NCBI GenBank assembly: GCA_964568145.1 | Contig: CAZMOZ010000001.1 | Location: forward strand, 186,001 to 250,000 | Direction of reading: 5' to 3' | Source: DSVZ01 sp964568145 | Lineage (GTDB): Bacteria; Verrucomicrobiota; Verrucomicrobiia; Limisphaerales; J093 | Length of the DNA: 64,000 bases | In this document: piece by piece, positions 32,041 through 41,497 of the stretch | How positions within the stretch are numbered: the stretch's first letter is position 1 | Layout: each line of letters starts with the position of its first letter | Translations under genes and position numbers: made by a program | Notes under the pieces: model-generated | Databases searched by the model: none | What the model was told of the DNA's origin: nothing | The model's input: only the letters and a program-made list of their open reading frames with translations

Positions 32041-35000
32041 TCAGCGGACGACCGTGAGTTCACCCGGCCAGCGAATCTCAACCTCGCGAGCATTCGCCGG
32101 CACCTCGATTTCGGTGCGGCGGCCACCCGGCCAGCTCACTTCCACGCGCGACGGTCCCTCATCGCCGGCCAGCACTTGCACCGCGCTGTCGCTGGACCAG
32201 TAGCCGGAGCCGGCGTGAATTTCGCGAGCGGGTCCGGGGCGGCCGGCGCTCCATCGCCGCAGCACCGCCCCCACGCCGGTTGAGTTGCCGGGCGGGCCGG
32301 TTAAACGCACGCGCAGGCCAGGTCGTGCGCCAACGTTCCGAAACAAGCGCGTGGCGTTGCCATTTTGGGTGACCACCAGATCTACGCGACCGTCGCCGTC
32401 GAAATCGCCCGCGGCCGCGCCGCGCTGCTCGCCATAGACCGCGACCCCGCTGTCCCAGCCCGACACTGGTTCGAAGCCGCCCCGGCCATCGCCTCGCAGC
32501 CAGAGGCCCCGGCCGGCGTCGCAGCGCGGCAGCTTGGGCTGGGTGGCAAAGAAATTCTGGCTCAGGAACACGTCTTCGCCGCCATCGCCGTCCATGTCGG
32601 CCACGCCCGCCGCGAAGGCCGGCGCCCACTGGGCATCGCGCGGCAGCGGGACGGCGGTGAAATGATCGCCGTGATTCAGGAAGAGCATCGAGGCGAGCGT
32701 GTTCGCTTCGAGCCGCCGGGCATTGGCGAGGGCCGGGCCGAGCACGTCCGCCACCGTGGCCCGGCCAAAGGCGGCGTGGGTCGGAAAATTGGCGCGCACC
32801 GCCGGCCAGCCGGCCGCCAGCGAATCCAGGTCGCGCTCCGGCATTTCCTGGCCGGTCTCCAGCGCCCGCGAGGCCTCGAGCAGTTGCAGCGCGCCGCTGC
32901 CATCGAAATCGCCGAAGTACAGCCGGTACGGCGCCGCCGGTGAGGCGCGCTGGACGATGTTGAGCCCCCAGTTCGTGGCGAGCAAATCCTGGTCGCCGTC
33001 GCCGTCGAAATCACCGGTGGTGACGCCGTTCCACCAGCCGGTGAGCGCGGAAAGGGACGAGGGGAGAGGGGTGAGGGAAGAGACAGGCACGGGTTTGGTC
33101 GCACCACCAGCCCAGGTCAGCGGGGGATGCCATTCGGTCAAGGTCCCCCGGTCGTTGCGGAAAATGCGAAGCGGCCCCCACTCGCACGCCAGCGCCAGTT
33201 CCGGCCAGCCGTCGCCGTTCAGATCGGTCCACACCGCGCCACAGACCAGACCCGCCGCCGTCAGGCGCGCGGTGTTCGCGGTGTCCAACTCCCAGCCGGC
33301 GCCTTGCCGTCGCCAAATCTGGGATTGTGCCGGCTCGGGGTAGCGACCCGGCACGCTGCGGCCGCCCACGAACAAATCCAACGCGCCGTCGCCGTCCAGA
33401 TCGCCCAGCGCCAGCGGTCCCGGGGTCGAAGCCGAGGCGGGCACGACGTCCAGGACGTTGGTCTGTCCCGGCACCCACCAGCCGACCGCGCCGCCTGTGG
33501 CCTGGCCATCCTCATAGTTGGCGGCGCCAACCAGCAAGCCGCGCGTGCCGTCCGGCTCCACCATGCCCACAATGGCCGTTTGATCGCGCGCCAGGGTCTG
33601 GTTCCAAGGGGGTCCGGACAGCCGCGCGAAGCCGCCTTGCCGGTCGTTGCGAAAGACCGCGAGTGTTCCGCCCCGGCCGCCGCCCACGATCAGGTCGTCC
33701 CAACTGTCGCCGTCCAGGTCGAACCAGCACACGCCAGGACCGGCCTGGCTGAGCCGGCGCGGCAACAACGGCTGGCGGGCGAAGTCATCGAAGGGTGCTT
33801 CGGAGTGGCGGTGGTTGAGGAGCGCCGAGACGTCCTGAAACAGAGGCGCCGGGGGGACTGGTGACTGGTGAGCGGTGGCTTGGGGCCCGGGACATGGGAC
33901 TTCGGACTCCGAACCAGGCTCTTCGATTTCATACAGGCAGTTCGGCTGGGCCCCGGGCACGACGCTCCGCCGGCCGCTGCGCCAGGTGACTTCGATCCGC
34001 AGCCTGTTGGTCATTGCGCCGGCGGCGAACACCCGGAGCGTTTCGTCGCAAGACAGGTACCGCCCGCCGCACATCATCTCCTGGCTTTGCGGCACCGGCC
34101 CGCCGCTCACGGTGATCCTTGCGCCGATGCCCGCGGTGTTGGGTGGCCGGCCTTTCAGGCGAACCGCCAGACGCGGCGCCGGGGACTCGTTGCCATACAG
34201 TCCGAGCGGCCCGTTCAGGTTGCTGACGACCAGGTCCAGGTCGCCGTCGTTGTCGAGGTCAGCCAGGGCCATGCCTTGCGAGACGCCGACCTGGTCAAAG
34301 CCCCAGGCCTGGCCGCACTCGGCGAAGGTCAGGTTGCCCCGGTTGCGGAAAGCGAGGTTGGCCTGGGCCAACGGCGGCAGCATGAGCAGCTTGCCGGGAA
34401 TCTGGCTTGGCGGGTACGGGCCGCGGGCCGCGATGCGCGCTTGGGCGTCGAGGTCCTGTGTGTCGAACATGTGCCCGGTGGCGGCGAGCAAATCCTCGAA
34501 GCCGTCCAGATCCACGTCGAGGAACAGCACGGACCAGTTCCATTCGGAGTCCTCCAGGCCGGCGTAGCAGGCCACCTCGGCGTAGGTGCCGTCGCCGCGG
34601 TTCCATTGCAGCACGGTGCGGTCGAGTTGCGGCCGGTCATCGAACACGCCCGGGATGATCTCGTACGGCGCCATGCCGGCGATCTGCATGAGCCGGCGGC
34701 CGCGCGCGCGGCTGGTCATGTCCGAGACCAGCAGGTCATCGCGCCCGTCGCGGTCCACGTCCGCGAAGTCCACCGCCATGGAAAACGTGGCGGTGTGACG
34801 CAGCGCCAGTCGGGGAATGGCGCGGAAGCGGCCCCGCCCGTCGTTGAGCCAGACGCGGTCGGGTGAATGAAAATCGTTGCAGACATACAGGTCGGGATGA
34901 CCGTCGCCGTTCAAGTCGCGGAAGGCCGCGGTCAGGCCCCAGTCACGCGGCGCCGCGCGCAGCGGGCGGCCGTCTTCGTCGAGGAAGGCGCCGTCCGTCC

Positions 35001-35787
35001 AGGACACGGGCTGGAAGCGGCCGCGGCCGTCGTTGAGATAAAGAAAATGCGGCTCGCCGTGCTCGAGCACGCGGCCGGAAGGCGTCAGTTCGAGGTGATC
35101 GCGGTCCTCAGGCCGGACCATGCGCCGGCCGCCCACGTTGAGCAGCGCAAAGCCGGTCGAGCGCACGGTGTTGGTCCGGTAGTTGGCGACGTACAAGTCG
35201 AGGTCGCCATCACCGTCCACGTCGGCGAGCGTGGAGGTCGTGGCGCCGTGGCGCGGGATCAAGCCGGAGTCCGCCACTGCCTGAAACCGCCCGCGGCCGT
35301 CATTGAGGAAGAGCCGCGTGCCGGTGCCGACGCCGTTGACCAGCAGATCGAGGTCGGCGTCGCCGTCCACGTCGGCCAGCGTGGCGCCGGTCGAGTAGTT
35401 GCCGCGAAAATCCAGGCCCGCCGCGGCGGTGACGTTTGTGAAACGCCAGCCGCCCAGATTGCGGAACAACGCCACGCGGCCCTCGAGCGCGCAGGCGAAA
35501 AGGTCGCACCAGCCGTCGCCGTCCACGTCACCCAGCGCCACGCCGGAGCCGTTCAGGCGGATTTGGTTTTCCGCGGCTGCGGCCGGCGAAAGGCGGTTGG
35601 TGAAATGGACCCTGGTCACGTCGGGCGGCAGCAGGGTGAAGCCCGCCTTGCCAATCGGCGGCACCGCGAGTGCGCTCCAACGATGGCCGGCGCCGGGCGT
35701 CCATTCCCGATCCGCGGCCTGTGCGGCAGAAACGGCGGCCAACAGCGCGCCCAGGCAGATGGCTTGGCAAAGACGGCGGTGCATCAT
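32041..35787 (-). CDS. giant secreted FG-GAP/ASPIC-UnbV protein, paralogue 3
   Basis: The product is 1248 residues with a signal peptide (MMHRRLCQAICLGALLAAVSA). The architecture repeats that of paralogue 4: FG-GAP units (LGDVDGDGWCDLFACAL, LADVDGDGDLDLYVANYR), a first ASPIC/UnbV domain (IEVTWRSGRRSVVPGAQPNCLYE), a short linker of low complexity, a second FG-GAP series (CWFDLDGDSWDDLIVGG, LGDLDGDGALDLFVGG) and a C-terminal ASPIC/UnbV-like end (VEVSWPGGRRTEIEVPANAREV). The many Asp-rich loops suggest calcium-dependent propellers outside the cell or in the periplasm. It starts 145 bp after the cytochrome/FG-GAP gene, with no clear terminator between them. The second Met is an equivalent start. 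Function unknown. Confidence 0.85.
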   Translation of the reverse strand: MMHRRLCQAICLGALLAAVSAAQAADREWTPGAGHRWSALAVPPIGKAGFTLLPPDVTRVHFTNRLSPAAAAENQIRLNGSGVALGDVDGDGWCDLFACALEGRVALFRNLGGWRFTNVTAAAGLDFRGNYSTGATLADVDGDADLDLLVNGVGTGTRLFLNDGRGRFQAVADSGLIPRHGATTSTLADVDGDGDLDLYVANYRTNTVRSTGFALLNVGGRRMVRPEDRDHLELTPSGRVLEHGEPHFLYLNDGRGRFQPVSWTDGAFLDEDGRPLRAAPRDWGLTAAFRDLNGDGHPDLYVCNDFHSPDRVWLNDGRGRFRAIPRLALRHTATFSMAVDFADVDRDGRDDLLVSDMTSRARGRRLMQIAGMAPYEIIPGVFDDRPQLDRTVLQWNRGDGTYAEVACYAGLEDSEWNWSVLFLDVDLDGFEDLLAATGHMFDTQDLDAQARIAARGPYPPSQIPGKLLMLPPLAQANLAFRNRGNLTFAECGQAWGFDQVGVSQGMALADLDNDGDLDLVVSNLNGPLGLYGNESPAPRLAVRLKGRPPNTAGIGARITVSGGPVPQSQEMMCGGRYLSCDETLRVFAAGAMTNRLRIEVTWRSGRRSVVPGAQPNCLYEIEEPGSESEVPCPGPQATAHQSPVPPAPLFQDVSALLNHRHSEAPFDDFARQPLLPRRLSQAGPGVCWFDLDGDSWDDLIVGGGRGGTLAVFRNDRQGGFARLSGPPWNQTLARDQTAIVGMVEPDGTRGLLVGAANYEDGQATGGAVGWWVPGQTNVLDVVPASASTPGPLALGDLDGDGALDLFVGGRSVPGRYPEPAQSQIWRRQGAGWELDTANTARLTAAGLVCGAVWTDLNGDGWPELALACEWGPLRIFRNDRGTLTEWHPPLTWAGGATKPVPVSSLTPLPSSLSALTGWWNGVTTGDFDGDGDQDLLATNWGLNIVQRASPAAPYRLYFGDFDGSGALQLLEASRALETGQEMPERDLDSLAAGWPAVRANFPTHAAFGRATVADVLGPALANARRLEANTLASMLFLNHGDHFTAVPLPRDAQWAPAFAAGVADMDGDGGEDVFLSQNFFATQPKLPRCDAGRGLWLRGDGRGGFEPVSGWDSGVAVYGEQRGAAAGDFDGDGRVDLVVTQNGNATRLFRNVGARPGLRVRLTGPPGNSTGVGAVLRRWSAGRPGPAREIHAGSGYWSSDSAVQVLAGDEGPSRVEVSWPGGRRTEIEVPANAREVEIRWPGELTVVR

Positions 35788-35932
35788 GAAAAGCTGATCG
35801 GGGTTTTGCGCCTCAATTCCCCGAAGAGGCCGGGACGCAAACCGGGAGCGACCACCTGCTTGCCGGCAGGGATGCCGGCGCTCCTGGTGGTGTCTTGCGA
35901 CGCGACACGAAGTTTAACCTCGGTTTTCAAGT

Positions 35933-37573
35933 TCATCGTTGCGACGGCGCTGCGGCGTCGGTCCGGACCCGGGTTTCCTTGAGCTGGTTGCGCAGAATCA
36001 GCAGCGATGGCCCCTCCTTGTCCCAGCGCGCCTGCAGAGCGGGCGGGGCCTTGAACGGGGTCTTGAACGCCGCGCCGAGAACGATGTCCGCGTCGCCGTC
36101 ACCGTCGAGGTCGCCCACGTCCATGGTCAGCCAGCGGCCGCGCTCGCAATCGGGAAAGGTCCACGCCGCGAACTCGAACTTCCCAAGGTTTTCGAGGTAC
36201 ACGAAGCTTTCCTCCGGCGACCGCGCGTAGTCGGGGAAAAACGAGATGGCCACGATGTCGAGGTCGCCGTCACCGTCGAAATCGGCGGTCTTCGCGTCGT
36301 AGGTGCCGTTGTGCGGATAGAAAAGAACCTCGCGGAAGTTGAACTTCCCGTCGTTCAAGTAGAGCCGCACGCCATGGTAGCGCTTCGGCGGGCAGTCGAA
36401 GTCGCCTAGGTCGCCGTTGCCGGTCAGCAGGTCGAGGTGGCCGTCTCCGTTGAAGTCCACCAGTTGCAGGCTGACGTAACCCCACGCGGGCGACTGCACA
36501 ATCCAGGGAATCTCGGTGAACTCGCCATCGCCGTCGTTGCGGAACAGGAAGACCCCCTCGCGCGCCTGGGCCATCAACGCCACGATGTCCAGCCGGCCGT
36601 CGCGGTTCGCGTCCAGCAGGTGGCAGCGTGTGGCGCCGGGGCGGTCCAGCAGCACATGCTCGACGTAGTTGGTGTCGCCGCGGTTCTCGTACCAGGCGAG
36701 GCTGCCGGACACGCCGGTGCGATTGCCATAGCTGCATACCACAAGGTCCGCGCGCCCGTCGCCGTTCAAGTCGCCCGCCACGCACTCGATGGGGCGCACC
36801 AAATTGGTGATGACATCGCCGACCGTTTCAAACCGCAGGCCGGGACGCGTAAAGCGCGTGATCCGCCCCAACGGCCGGTCATCCGGCACCACCATGCCGA
36901 TCTGTGACCCGAGCCACGTGCCGTCCGGCAAGGGCAGCAGATGCGTCACGGTGGAATCGAGCCGCGTGCTGGCCAGGCCTGTGCCGTTATGATCAAGCAC
37001 GTCGAGGCTGCGGGTGAAGGCGTTGCCGACGTAAATCTGCCGGCGATCCGGCGCGATCCGCACCATCGTGGCGTAACTGATGCCGCGCCGGTAGCGCGGG
37101 TCCTCGACCATGAAGCCTGGCAACTCGCGCCGGATTGGGGCGCGCGGGCCTTGCGGTATCGCCTGCGCCGGCGCGGCCTGAAAGTAGTAGTTCCAGATCA
37201 GCCGCCACTGCTCGAGCGCCGCCCGCTCGGCGTCGGATCCGGCCGGGTTGATCTCGCCGATGCCGGCGTTCCGGTGCATCAGCGGCACGACGTGCCGGCG
37301 CCAGCTCTCCGCGTCGTGAAGGTCCGGCTCGGGGTACAGGTGACAGGCCGTACAAATGCTGCGCGACAGCTCCCGACCCCGCTCGAAATCGGTCAGCGGC
37401 TTCGTCTCACCCGGACTGGCCGGCGCCTCTTGGGCGCCGGTTTTGGATCCGGGACTTCGGATTTCCGATTTCGGATTTCGGATTTCCGACCCGGCTGTGG
37501 ACTGGTTGGTCTCACCCGCAAGGCCCGCCACAGCCTGGTACCCCGCCGCGCACAGCAAGAGCCACCGTTTCAT
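35933..37573 (-). CDS. c-type cytochrome/FG-GAP fusion protein
   Basis: Starting at the ATG that overlaps the upstream stop (ATGA), the 546-residue product has a signal peptide (MKRWLLLCAAGYQAVAG) and, near residue 75, a haem c motif SICTACHLYPEPDLHD (C-x-x-C-H) with WRRHVVPLMHRNAG behind it, where a distal Met could serve as ligand. From about residue 150 it is a propeller-type repeat protein with FG-GAP motifs (AGDLNGDGRADLVVCSYGN, LVDFNGDGHLDLLTGNGDLG, DFDGDGDLDIVAISFFPD). So a haem domain sits in front of an FG-GAP propeller, a combination known in the PVC group. The spacer after the signal peptide includes SEIRNPKSEIRSP, a translated short repeat. Electron transfer in the periplasm is likely; donor and acceptor are unknown. 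Confidence 0.85.
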   Translation of the reverse strand: MKRWLLLCAAGYQAVAGLAGETNQSTAGSEIRNPKSEIRSPGSKTGAQEAPASPGETKPLTDFERGRELSRSICTACHLYPEPDLHDAESWRRHVVPLMHRNAGIGEINPAGSDAERAALEQWRLIWNYYFQAAPAQAIPQGPRAPIRRELPGFMVEDPRYRRGISYATMVRIAPDRRQIYVGNAFTRSLDVLDHNGTGLASTRLDSTVTHLLPLPDGTWLGSQIGMVVPDDRPLGRITRFTRPGLRFETVGDVITNLVRPIECVAGDLNGDGRADLVVCSYGNRTGVSGSLAWYENRGDTNYVEHVLLDRPGATRCHLLDANRDGRLDIVALMAQAREGVFLFRNDGDGEFTEIPWIVQSPAWGYVSLQLVDFNGDGHLDLLTGNGDLGDFDCPPKRYHGVRLYLNDGKFNFREVLFYPHNGTYDAKTADFDGDGDLDIVAISFFPDYARSPEESFVYLENLGKFEFAAWTFPDCERGRWLTMDVGDLDGDGDADIVLGAAFKTPFKAPPALQARWDKEGPSLLILRNQLKETRVRTDAAAPSQR

Positions 37574-40500
37574 GGCCTGACCTCCGTTTCGCCGTCCATC
37601 CGGATCACCAACTCGCGCGTGCCGGACGGGACACGGCTCTCGGTGACGCGGCCACCCGGCCAGCGGACCTGAACACTTGAGGGCGGCCCAGGTGTGCCGA
37701 GCACCAAGACCGGACTGTCCTGCGACCAATACCCGCCGCCCGCCCGCACTTCGCGCGCGGGGCCGTCGCGGTCACCGAAGCGCAGGCGCACCACCGCACC
37801 GATGCCGGCCGGATTGGATGGCGGTCCGATCAGGCGCACGCGAAGGCCTGGCCGGGCGCCCGTGTTGCGGAACAGTCGCGTCGCCGCGCGATTCTGGGCC
37901 ACGACCAAGTCAACCCGGCCATCACCGTCGTAGTCCGCCAAGGCCGCGCCGCGCTGTTCGCCATGGACGCGCACGCCGCAGTCCTGGCCGCGCACTGGCG
38001 TGAGGCCGCCCCGGCCGTCGCCGTACAGCCATAGACTCCGGCCCGCGTCGTACCGCGAGGTGTCCAGATCCACTCCGAAGAAATTCTGGCTCAGAAACGC
38101 GTCTTCGTCGCCGTCGCCGTCGGCGTCGCCCACGCAGACCGCAAGCGACGGCGCGAACTGCGCTTCCGCCGACAGCACGCGTGCCTCAAAGTGGTCGCCG
38201 CGGTTCAGGAAGAGCGTCGTTTCCAGCCAGACCACCTCGAGGTGCCGGGAGGCGGCACGGGCCTCGCCCAGGATCTCCTCCACGCCGGCGCCAGCCCAGG
38301 CCGCGTGTGTGGGAAACCGCGCGGCCCAGCGCGGGATGCAACGCGTGACCACGTCCAGCAGCCGGTCCGGCGCGAACCGGCCCAACTCCGGCGCCACGTG
38401 TGCCTCCAGCGGCACCACGCCGCCGTCCTCGTTGAAGTCTCCGAAATAAAGTCGCAGCGGCGCGGGCCGCCAGCGTTCGTAGCGCGTGTTCTGTCCCCAG
38501 TTCGCGGCCAGCAGGTCCAGCCGGCCGTCGTTGTCGAAATCGCCCGCCGCCACACCATTCCACCAGCCGGTGAGCGTGGACAGGGACGCGGGGCGAGGAG
38601 TGAGGGCGGAGGCAGGCGCGGGGTGGGTCGCATCACCAGCCCAGGTCAGCGGGGGATGCCATTCGGTCAAGGTCCCCCGGTCGTTGCGGAAGATCCGAAT
38701 CGGACCCCAGTCGCACGCCAGCACCAGTTCCGGCCAGCCATCGCCGGTGAGGTCCGATGCCAGGGCGCTGCTGACCAGCGTGGGCGGCAGCGCGGCGGTG
38801 TTTCTTACGTCGAGTTCGAGCCGGCCGTTGCGTCGGCGGAAAAGCTGGGAAGCTCTGGCCTCCGGGTAGCGACCACCCACCGCGCGGGCGCCCACGAACA
38901 AGTCCAGGCTGCCATCACCGTCGAAGTCGGCCGCCGCAAGCGGACCGAAACTCGCCGGGGACAGCGGCAGCTCCGACTTCAAGGAGTTCACCCCGAGCGT
39001 CACCACGCCGGCTGCGTTCGTGGCGCCGTCTTCGTAGTTGGCAAGCGCGAGCAACAACGTGCCCGGCGCAAGTACAGCGAAGCCCGCGGCGTCACGCTCG
39101 AGCGGCGTGTCCCAAGGTTGGCCGGTGAGGCGCTCGAAGCGCCCTTCTCCGAGGTTCCGAAACGCGGCCAGGCGACCACCACGACCGCCGCCGACCACAA
39201 GATCCTCGCGACCGTCGCCGTCCAGATCCCACCACGCGACGCCAGGGCCGAGTTGGCTCAGCTTGCGCGGCAGCAGTGGCTGGCGTTCGAAATCATCAAA
39301 TGGCGCGTCATCGTGGATATGCCCCAGCTCTTCGCTGGCATCCGCGAACCGAATGCCGCTGGATGGGGCAGGGGAGTCGGTGGCCGACGTAGCCGCTGGC
39401 GGAACCGCTTCGGCGGACTCGAAGACCTCCAGCAACGTGTTTGGCGGGACGTTCGCGACCACGCTTTCCCGGCCGCCGCGCCAGCGCACGCGGGCTTCGA
39501 GCGCGGCAGCGTTTTCCGCGGCAAAGGTTCGTTGCGCCTGATCGCTGGAACAGTAACGCCCGCCGCAGACGATCGGCTGGCTTTGCGGCATTGGGCCGCC
39601 GGTGACCGTAATGCGCGCGCCCACGCCGCCGGTGTTGGGCGGCTGACCGCGGAGGCGCACGGCCAGGCGTGGCGCGGAGGTGTCGTTGCGGTAAAGGCCG
39701 GCCTCGCTGTTGAGATTGTTCACCACGAGATCGAGGTCGCCGTCGTTGTCCAAATCGGCGAGGCAGGCGCCCTGCGAAATCACGGGCTGGTCGAAGCCCC
39801 AGTCGCGGCCGCATTCTGTGAACTTCAAGTTGCCGAGATTGCGGAACGCCAGGTTGGACGTGTTGAGCGGCGGGTACAACGCGCGCAGACGCAGTTCCTC
39901 CAGGGCGGAAAGACGTCGGCCGGCCTGCTCGGCCTGGATGCGGTTCATCGCGTCCAGGTTCATGTTGTCGCGCACGAAACCGTTCGGCACCAGCACGTCC
40001 TCGTAGCCGTCAAGGTCCACGTCGAGCAGCACGGGGTTCCAGGACCATTCGCTGGCCTCCAGGCCGGCGAACTGGGCGATCTCGGCATAGGTGCCATCAC
40101 CGCGATTCCAGAGCAGCGTGTTGCGCGGGTACTGCGGGCGGGCGGTGATGTCGCCGGCCGGCGCCAGTTCGGCGCGAAGGATGTTGCGCTGGGTGAGCCG
40201 GCGCGTGTGCTCACGGCCGAGCATGTCGAGCACCAGCAGATCGTCGTGTCCGTCGCGATCCAGGTCGGCGGCGTCGGCGGCCATTGAGGCAAGGCTGGTC
40301 TGACGGATGGCCAGCGCGGGCGCCAGGCGGAACCGGCCGGCGCCGTCGTTGAGCCAGAGCCGGTCCGGGCTGCCGAAATCGTTGCACAGGTAAAGGTCGG
40401 GCGCGCCATCGCCGTCGAGATCGCGGAACAACACGAACAAGCCCCAGTCAAAGAACGGCGCGGCCAGCAGCCGGCCGTCCTCGTCGCGGAAACCGCCGCC

Positions 40501-41400
40501 GGTGAAGGGGACCGGCGTGAAACGTCCGCGGCCGTCATTGACGAAGTACGCGTCCGGCTCGCCCAGCTCCTCGCGTCCGAACTTGCCGCGTCCGCCGGGG
40601 CCCAGCTCGAACTTGAACACGAACCGGTTGGTCCACTCGGGATCAGTGGGCGGCCGGCCATTGATGGCGACCACCTGGGGCTGGCCGTTCAGCATCTTTA
40701 CGCTGAAGCGCGTGCCCGGCATGTCCGTGAGCGTCGTGGCGCGGTAATTAGCGATGTACAGGTCCAGGTCGCCATCGGCGTCGGCATCGGCCAGCGCGAG
40801 CGATGTGCCGCCACGGTTCGGATTGAGCATCGGCGACGCCGGCGTGAAACGGCCGCTGCCGTCATTGAGAAAGATCACGGTGCCCGCGCCCAGCGAATTC
40901 ACGAGCAGATCAAGGTCGCCATCACCATCGAGGTCGGCGAAGGCGGCGCCGGTGTTGTCGCGTCCGGCGCAGGCCACTCCGGCCGGGGCCGTGATGTCGG
41001 CGAAGCGCCACCCGCCGAGATTGCGGTACAGCCGGCAGCCGGAGTCCAGCAGCCCGGCGAAGAACAGATCGCACCAGCCGTCGCCGTCCACGTCGCCCGC
41101 CGCCACGCCCGAGCCGTTGGGGAGAATCTGGTTGGTGAGGTGGCGTGGCTCGGGAAGGAGGTTCACGAAGCCAACTCCGGTTTGGGCAGCCGGGAGCAGC
41201 GTCAGGCCGGTCCGATTTGCGCCCACAGGCTGAACCGATGCCGCGCGAGCGCCGGGCAGTTCGCGCCAGACCAGACTCGTGGGTGGCGATTCAGCCGCCC
41301 GCACGCCTTCGCCGAACAGACCGGCGAGGATCAGGCTCCCGATCAGCCGCCACGGCGCATGATGTCGCGGCGGCCGGTTATCGGGAGCTGGCTGTGTCAC
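37570..41400 (-). CDS. giant secreted FG-GAP/ASPIC-UnbV protein, paralogue 2
   Basis: A GTG at 41398-41400 gives 1276 residues with an N-terminal hydrophobic export segment (LIGSLILAGLFGEGVRAAE) after a basic, Pro-rich start; the open frame extends 62 residues upstream but that part is Arg/Ser-rich and spans the terminator hairpin. Two units of FG-GAP repeats (AAGDVDGDGWCDLFFAGL, LADADADGDLDLYIANYR, LDVDLDGYEDVLVPNG) each end in an ASPIC/UnbV segment (ARVRWRGGRESVVANVPPN in the middle, VQVRWPGGRVTESRVPSGTREL at the end). It is translationally coupled to the cytochrome/FG-GAP gene by a 4-bp overlap. The start codon is uncertain; the family is clear. Confidence 0.83.
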   Translation of the reverse strand: MTQPAPDNRPPRHHAPWRLIGSLILAGLFGEGVRAAESPPTSLVWRELPGARAASVQPVGANRTGLTLLPAAQTGVGFVNLLPEPRHLTNQILPNGSGVAAGDVDGDGWCDLFFAGLLDSGCRLYRNLGGWRFADITAPAGVACAGRDNTGAAFADLDGDGDLDLLVNSLGAGTVIFLNDGSGRFTPASPMLNPNRGGTSLALADADADGDLDLYIANYRATTLTDMPGTRFSVKMLNGQPQVVAINGRPPTDPEWTNRFVFKFELGPGGRGKFGREELGEPDAYFVNDGRGRFTPVPFTGGGFRDEDGRLLAAPFFDWGLFVLFRDLDGDGAPDLYLCNDFGSPDRLWLNDGAGRFRLAPALAIRQTSLASMAADAADLDRDGHDDLLVLDMLGREHTRRLTQRNILRAELAPAGDITARPQYPRNTLLWNRGDGTYAEIAQFAGLEASEWSWNPVLLDVDLDGYEDVLVPNGFVRDNMNLDAMNRIQAEQAGRRLSALEELRLRALYPPLNTSNLAFRNLGNLKFTECGRDWGFDQPVISQGACLADLDNDGDLDLVVNNLNSEAGLYRNDTSAPRLAVRLRGQPPNTGGVGARITVTGGPMPQSQPIVCGGRYCSSDQAQRTFAAENAAALEARVRWRGGRESVVANVPPNTLLEVFESAEAVPPAATSATDSPAPSSGIRFADASEELGHIHDDAPFDDFERQPLLPRKLSQLGPGVAWWDLDGDGREDLVVGGGRGGRLAAFRNLGEGRFERLTGQPWDTPLERDAAGFAVLAPGTLLLALANYEDGATNAAGVVTLGVNSLKSELPLSPASFGPLAAADFDGDGSLDLFVGARAVGGRYPEARASQLFRRRNGRLELDVRNTAALPPTLVSSALASDLTGDGWPELVLACDWGPIRIFRNDRGTLTEWHPPLTWAGDATHPAPASALTPRPASLSTLTGWWNGVAAGDFDNDGRLDLLAANWGQNTRYERWRPAPLRLYFGDFNEDGGVVPLEAHVAPELGRFAPDRLLDVVTRCIPRWAARFPTHAAWAGAGVEEILGEARAASRHLEVVWLETTLFLNRGDHFEARVLSAEAQFAPSLAVCVGDADGDGDEDAFLSQNFFGVDLDTSRYDAGRSLWLYGDGRGGLTPVRGQDCGVRVHGEQRGAALADYDGDGRVDLVVAQNRAATRLFRNTGARPGLRVRLIGPPSNPAGIGAVVRLRFGDRDGPAREVRAGGGYWSQDSPVLVLGTPGPPSSVQVRWPGGRVTESRVPSGTRELVIRMDGETEVRP

Positions 41401-41441
41401 GACCGGATACTGAGGCGAACGCGGCCGGTTTGAAATCTCGA

Positions 41442-41470
41442 AACAAAAAGACCGGGCCGAAGCCCGGTCT
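41442..41470 (-). terminator. Rho-independent terminator of the lectin/Ig-like gene
   Basis: On the minus strand AGACCGGGC-TTCG-GCCCGGTCT is followed by TTTTGTTT, 28 bp after the stop of the 41498 gene. A near copy ends the next upstream gene (45247-45278). Confidence 0.9.
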
Positions 41471-41497
41471 CGTGAACTCAGCCCGGCTGAGCGCCGG

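Noticed and set aside
37574..37729. 52-codon extension of the cytochrome/FG-GAP gene
   Set aside because: It overlaps the end of the upstream giant gene, lacks a signal peptide, and hides the good leader MKRWLLLCAAG.
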